Origin: Epiperipatus broadwayi
Taxonomy: Eukaryota; Onychophora; Udeonychophora; Euonychophora; Peripatidae
Reading direction: 5' to 3'
Length of the DNA stretch: 64,000 nucleotides
NCBI GenBank assembly: GCA_028023455.1
Contig: JAQFVV010006273.1
Span: 5,377,128-5,441,127, forward strand
Shown here: positions 58,970 to 64,000 of the stretch, piece by piece
How positions within the stretch are numbered: position 1 is the stretch's first letter
Layout: each line of letters starts with the position of its first letter
Translations under genes and position numbers: made by a program
The notes under the pieces: generated by a model
What the model saw: only the letters and a program-made list of their open reading frames with translations
What the model was told of the DNA's origin: nothing
The model's database searches: none

Positions 58970-61825
58970 ACTTATTATATTAAAACTTGTCATTTGCAAT
59001 AGATAAGAATATACATAAATGTATGTAATATATGTACATATATTATGTGTGTGTATAAATCTATTAAACAAATTTAAAAAATAATATGTATATATATAAT
59101 AACAAAAGATTATATAATACATAAAAATTTGGGCATATCAAATATCAAAATACATTTTCTATAACTTCAATATTTTTACATTTTTTATCACTGCATTCTT
59201 CATCCCAAACTCCACCATATTACGGTTATCGTACCGAACAAAAACTTAGATTATCTTCTATCACCATCAGATGAGCTAGAGATTTAAACAAAAAAATATA
59301 TATAATACATTGTATTGTACATCTCTGAAAATGTTGGACAATTTAATAAAAGTGATGTGGCAATAGCATTTTAAAGAGATATATTTAATAAAAGCAAAGT
59401 TAATATATAAAAGAGTATAGAACATATTACAGAATTATAACTGCAATCTTGAACCGATAAGCAAGTCGTGCATTCAGCTATAAAAAAATTTAATTTCAAA
59501 AGCACATTTCAAATGAAACATGAAAATTCGCAATAATTATATAACGCATGTTATACATATTCATGTTTCTTTATCTGTTATTGCAAATGGTGATAATCAG
59601 ATAAATTTGTAACACCTAGTTCTGGAAATATATTACATCAAATTCTATAAGTTCTTATTAATAATTTTATATTTATAAATGAAATAGCTATTGACTTTTA
59701 ATTGATAATAAAGGCATAGAAGTCATTGATAGAGTTTGTTTCCTTGTATTATTCATTAATAACAAAGAAACCAGTTGTCAAGGAATTTGTTATAGGTACT
59801 TGATAGGTTTCCAGAAAACAACCTGAAAAAGATGTTTACATGTAGGGGCATCTTGAGTAATGTAAGTAATTAAACATATAAAACATTCTAAAGAAATGTT
59901 ATATGATTGTCAGGAGATGATAATAATAATAAATCACCAAGCTCCCCAGAATAAACATTATAAGTTTCTTCTAGTGCCATCTAGTGTAATCTTGAGTAAT
60001 TATTGATTACCTAATGTTTACAAAATTTAAATACTTATGATATATTTTTACTCATATAAAATTTCAACTTTATATAATTATCTGTGAAATAATTTTACAT
60101 ATAAGGTATCATTCATATTTTTATAACAAACAAGAGATGAACTCAATTATTTAACTGATTATGACTTAGCTTGATCTTTTAATTCTTCAAAATATATTAT
60201 TTCTCTTGTCATTTTAGATTTATATTTAATTTTCTTCATCTTGCAAAAAAAAAAAAAAAATCCAATTTCCTATTTAAGCTAGCTATCACCTTGAAGAATG
60301 TTTAAATTAAAAAATTCTGATAAAATAATTTTAAAACATAGTCTCAAATATGCCTACAAGCAATTTATTACATTTCCATTTCGTAATGCGTTTTTACACA
60401 GTTGAAGCAATTTGTTTAAATAAAATGAAAATGTACGTTTAGCAATAATAAAAAAAATGTATTTAGAAAATTAGATATAGTGATGCATTTAATGATCTAT
60501 AACATGGTATTTAATCTATAATAATAAAGATTTGTATCAAACTGGGTTTTGTTCTGTATAAATTTATGTGATCCACTAACGTAACAACACAATTCAATTA
60601 CTTCTTGGTAATAAATGATAAACTGTCAGTAAAAAATACTCTTGAACAAATTTGCTATCCTTAGATAAAAATATTTAGATTTAAAATCTCAGCTTTTACT
60701 TAAAAGAAACTTTTTCCTAACATTTTTGAATGATATATTACTTCAAAAAAGTTATTTGAAGTTTTTAAAAATTTGTAGATTTGTTTATATTGGCTTTTTA
60801 TAATCTCAACAGCTTTTGCATATATGTATTAAAATAATTTTTATGAACAACTGATATAAAAGATAAATTATTTAAATACATCTTGTGTAATTATCTTTCA
60901 AAGGGCTTTATTCAAGAAAGTAAAAAAAAAATACATTATTTATTTTGTCTATATAATATTAGTGATTGTTAGGAATACAAATAACACTATGTTTTGAAAG
61001 CAAGCAAAAGTTCACAATTGGATGAAGTGTTTTTCCCTGAGTATTGCAATGGTGGCAAATTAGACTTTTTAGTTTTTGTTTTTCATTTCAGATTTATTAA
61101 CCTTGAGAGTTGATTTCTTAACTGCAATTGAGTCCAGGTATCTGGTAAATGGTGTGATATTGCAGAATTAAGATGAAGTCGAGTTGATAAAACCAAAAAT
61201 TAAATATATATATACAATTAATATAGATCTCAACTATTACATTTAATTCATAAAGAAATAAATTATGAAAATGTTTTTCAATTTTGTTATGTAATCATTT
61301 TCAGCTGTTTATCATCAATCGTATGCAGTTGGTAATGGGTATGTGGCAGTATTTAATATTTAAAACTTAATTGTAACCATGATTTATTTTTTCATTTCTA
61401 AGTTTATATATATATATGACATCTCTAGTATAAACTCTACAATATTCACAGTATTTATATATAAAAATAAATAGTAGCTACAGCCAGATTACCACATTTA
61501 CACTATCCTCAATAACATTTAGCCATAAAATCATACATTAACATTCCCACATGAATGTCCGACTTCCTATCATTCATGTATATTACAGTTAGATTGTCTT
61601 CCATATTTATAAAATATGACTGTTTGATTTTTCTTTACTTCAAATCATTTTCCATGTGCAAAATAAAAATACTGTCAAAGCAAAAACTTCCATTATTAGT
61701 CACTGAATAGCTAGCTAGCTAATACAGTTTTAAATCTATCCACAGAATATCACAATTTGTTATGTAAACGTTTGTTTATGAATTTTCTTTTTCCATGCCA
61801 ATTTTGGCTCATTGATGTAACTGGA
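58970..61825. other. AT-rich stretch without a supported gene
   Basis: No motif, repeat boundary or coding block recognised. A pyrimidine/purine-rich minus-strand frame at 58937-59122 is chance. Confidence 0.5.
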
Positions 61826-61829
61826 TCTG

Positions 61830-62560
61830 CATTGGCACACCACTTTTGTACAATATTACATTTGTTGACTTTATCAATAGCTTCCATTAATAATTAACCT
61901 ACTAGTATTTGGTCCAACATTAAATGCAACATTAAAATGAGAAGAAATCAATGATTTAATCTTACTAGACATTCTCTTATCTTTTATATGGTAAAAAAAA
62001 TTCATGTTTTCTCTTCAATATTTTTCTTTCTCCATTTAAGTATCAATTTATACAATGTAAAAAAAAATCTTTCCTATTATATCTTACATCAATAATGCAT
62101 TAGCATATATTTTAATATTGGATTATTTATCATATTGAAATGTACATAAAATATTATTTCTAAACAAAAATGTTGTAAATCTAATTAATTTATGCATAAA
62201 AGAATCATTTGACTTGGGATGTACAAATCCCCTAATTGAGAAAGATTTTATGAACAATTTATAAGTTATTATATATTTTCTTCATAAAGTTAAATCAAGA
62301 TGTTTTATTTGATGTATAATGTCCTCAGAAGTAGCATTCCATTTCAAGCTACCAATCTCATTTAATATACTTAAAAAGATGTACTACAATAGATGGCACA
62401 GCAATAACCATATCATCAAAATATCTAAAACGATCTTTAGTACATAATTGAATAATCACTTTTAAGATATGTTTTTCATAATATGACAATATGTAACTGC
62501 CTATAAAAGCTGAAACTGGTAAGTCCATGGGTCAGCCTTTATCTGTTTAAATAAATTAAA
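61830..62560 (-). pseudogene. Penelope-like element copy, left (minus) arm, second locus
   Basis: Minus-strand blocks: 'PMDLPVSAFIGSY' (about 62535-62490, the RT 'mGspls..la' motif), 'DRFRYFDDMVIAV' with the YxDD catalytic box intact as YFDD (62409-62430), 'MECYF', 'DIIHQIKHLDLTL', and 'KSNDSFMHKLIRFTTFLF' (the thumb 'S.hp..kl..f' region). The assignment to Penelope-like elements follows from this order and spacing. Stops and frame changes are present. Sequence further left to 61830 is a plausible continuation but unassigned. This is a different subfamily from the 42-46 kb copies, judged by sequence. Confidence 0.65.
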
Positions 62561-62564
62561 TGAT

Positions 62565-62990
62565 AATGAGAATTGAAAATGCATTAATACTTCTATAACC
62601 AGTGTACATAAAATATCTTTACTTAATTTTATGGAGAGAATATAATATAATCAATAAAAAATGTTCATGAAACTTTCTGTCAATTAGGGAATTTATACAT
62701 CACAAATCACATAATCCTCTTATGCATAAATTATATATATTTAGAATATTTTTTTAGAAATAATATTTTATGTAAATTGCAAAGAAATGCCCTTATCTAA
62801 TATTGGAATATATATAAAAATTTATTGAATATAGGATATAATAAGAAAAATGTTTTATTTGCATTATATATATTTTTTTACATATAGATGGGGCAAAGAA
62901 AAATATTCAAGGAAAAACATTGATTGCATTACCATATATAAATAGTATAGATAATGAAAAAACTGGAATCATTCTCTGATGGGTAAGTGT
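62565..62990 (+). pseudogene. Penelope-like element copy, right (plus) arm, second locus
   Basis: This is the inverted homologue of 62140-62350: both contain 'cataaaatattatttctaaa', 'atttatgcataa' and 'tccctaattga' type segments in mirror order. The plus-strand reading 'GIYTSQIT.SSYA' matches 'GICTSQVK.FFYA' in the other arm, and further on 'GKTLIALPYINSID'-like residues (about 62908-62955) fit the region after the RT thumb. It is 5'-truncated, so the catalytic box is present only in the left arm. Confidence 0.6.
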
Positions 62991-63177
62991 TTTGTGGTAT
63001 ATGCTTCTACCACTATTTGTCTCTTCAGAGACCCATACTGTATCAGTCTACTGACCAGTATAATGAAGTGACATTGTCTGTCACTTAGTAATTTTCTTTA
63101 TTAAGTGTACATCACATATTTGTCAATTTTTGTGATGACTGAAAAGTTGGAACAACATAAAATTCTTTATCTTTTAG

Positions 63178-63720
63178 AGAAAATGATAGGAAAACAGTTG
63201 TAATGCATGATGTAACTTACAAGCAAGGTGCTTTGGGAAAAACACAGATTTCAGCATACCAAACAATCATGGTGAGTAACTCTAATGTCAATATAATATT
63301 ATTATTTTTTTCCCTTGATATAAATGGCATTGTTAACTCAGAATTAATTCATAATTGTCAGATCTTTTATTTATTTGTGTGGTAAAAGAAAATATTCCAA
63401 CTTGTGGCAAAGTGGGAATTGTGAGCTTCATCACAACAATATGGCAGACCACAAAGCCTTGGATGTGAAAGTTTTAAATTAAAAGCAGCATAATCCAGAT
63501 TATCCACCAACCATTTTCATCCAATATTACTTTGGACAACTTCCTTTTATTCCCCTGAATAAGAAAATATTTTAAAATAAAAAAAATTGCAGATTTTGAA
63601 ATGGAGGCATTAAGAAGCATCACTTTTCAGAAAATCCAGGACTTCTTTGAAAAGTGGAAAACCTACTTGCATTTCTTCAAATGGATAATACCTTGATGGG
63701 GATTAAATTTGTAACCTCTA
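63178..63720 (+). pseudogene. mariner-family transposase remnant
   Basis: Frames in order: 'KTVVMHDVTYKQGALGKTQI' then 'SAYQTIM' (63203-63271) fits the mariner pre-catalytic block 'k.w.pHdLt..q...ri..c..Ll'. 'LHHNNMADHKA' (about 63425-63460) fits 'LhDNArpH.a', with the catalytic Asp replaced by Asn. 'NPDYPPTI' follows. The C-terminal 'CISSNG.YLDGD' (about 63668-63700) fits 'rC.e.nG.Yf.gd.i'. Stops and frame changes lie between blocks. GT and AG dinucleotides around 63177 and 63272 mimic splice sites, but the mariner match makes a host exon unlikely. Terminal repeats were not found. Confidence 0.65.
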
Positions 63721-64000
63721 AAAATAAATACACAATTTTTATTATAAAATTCCAGGTAATTGGGGACACTTTGTCATAATGTAATGTGTCATTTAATTAC
63801 ATCATTGATTTCTTTGCATTTTAATGTTTGCACTTACTCTGTGACCAAATACTGGTAGATTAATTATTAATGCAAAATATGATGTTGATAAAATTAACAT
63901 TATTGAGTCAAAATGTACATTGAAAAAGAGAATTCATAAACATGAACTTTTATATAATAAATTGTGACCTTCTGTGGATAGATTTAAACCTGTATTTTCT
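63721..64000. other. AT-rich end of the window, no gene seen
   Basis: Nothing recognisable after the mariner remnant. Confidence 0.6.

Noticed and set aside
63005-63060. Minus-strand CTGAAGA followed by GAAGC, resembling a hammerhead next to the Penelope-like copy
   Set aside because: Box 2 is not GAAA, stem II does not close, and helix I cannot be paired.
63178-63271. Apparent host exon with 'ttctttatcttttag' acceptor and GTGAGT donor
   Set aside because: The encoded residues fit a mariner transposase block, and later mariner blocks follow downstream in order, so a host exon is the less likely reading.

Overview
This window looks like transposon-rich, gene-poor intergenic (or large-intron) DNA from a very AT-rich animal genome, most likely an invertebrate. 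The reasons are: strongly A/T-biased sequence throughout; no bacterial-style operons or ribosome binding sites; tRNA-derived SINEs with Pol III boxes and flanking target-site duplications; Penelope-like elements; RTE-type and other LINEs; Ty3/gypsy elements; and pogo, hAT and mariner DNA transposons. I could not fix the lineage. No intact host protein gene, tRNA gene or rRNA gene is supported. Every recognisable coding signal is a decayed transposon gene, and nearly all open reading frames are short chance openings in AT-rich DNA.

Layout. 1-11 kb: unique AT-rich DNA with one Tigger/pogo-like non-autonomous transposon (1790-2654) and a GC-richer unclassified block (about 7.6-8.2 kb). 11.0-13.6 kb: a degenerate plus-strand Ty3/gypsy gag-pol. 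14.2-17.3 kb: fragments of two small repeat families that carry hammerhead-ribozyme cores, plus decayed SINEs. 18.8-22.3 kb: a fold-back repeat, a 1.8-kb terminal-inverted-repeat element with minisatellites inside it, a tandem duplication, and a small inverted-repeat element with a well-preserved hammerhead core. 23.15-32.82 kb: a composite minus-strand LTR retrotransposon with two long LTRs, a 4-bp target duplication, a candidate primer-binding site and a gag-like coiled-coil remnant. A hAT element is nested in one LTR and a roughly 2.1-kb LTR-like insertion in the other. 34-39 kb: SINEs, fold-back repeats and a minus-strand gypsy protease remnant. 41.5-46.1 kb: a LINE fragment followed by two Penelope-like copies facing away from each other in a large imperfect palindrome. 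49.8-52.1 kb: a LINE 3' end with repeats in its 3' UTR, and two more copies of the family-A hammerhead repeat, one of them set inside ~100-bp inverted arms. 53.6 kb: a roughly 300-bp uninterrupted AAT microsatellite. 54.3-57.5 kb: the 5' half (plus) and 3' half (minus) of RTE-type LINEs. 58.8 kb: a SINE with a perfect target duplication. 61.8-63.0 kb: a second inverted Penelope-like pair. 63.2-63.7 kb: a mariner transposase remnant.

The most interesting theme is two families of short repeats carrying hammerhead-type self-cleaving ribozyme cores inside inverted repeats, in a window that also holds inverted Penelope-like element pairs. All calls come from reading the sequence by eye; no alignment or database search was run.
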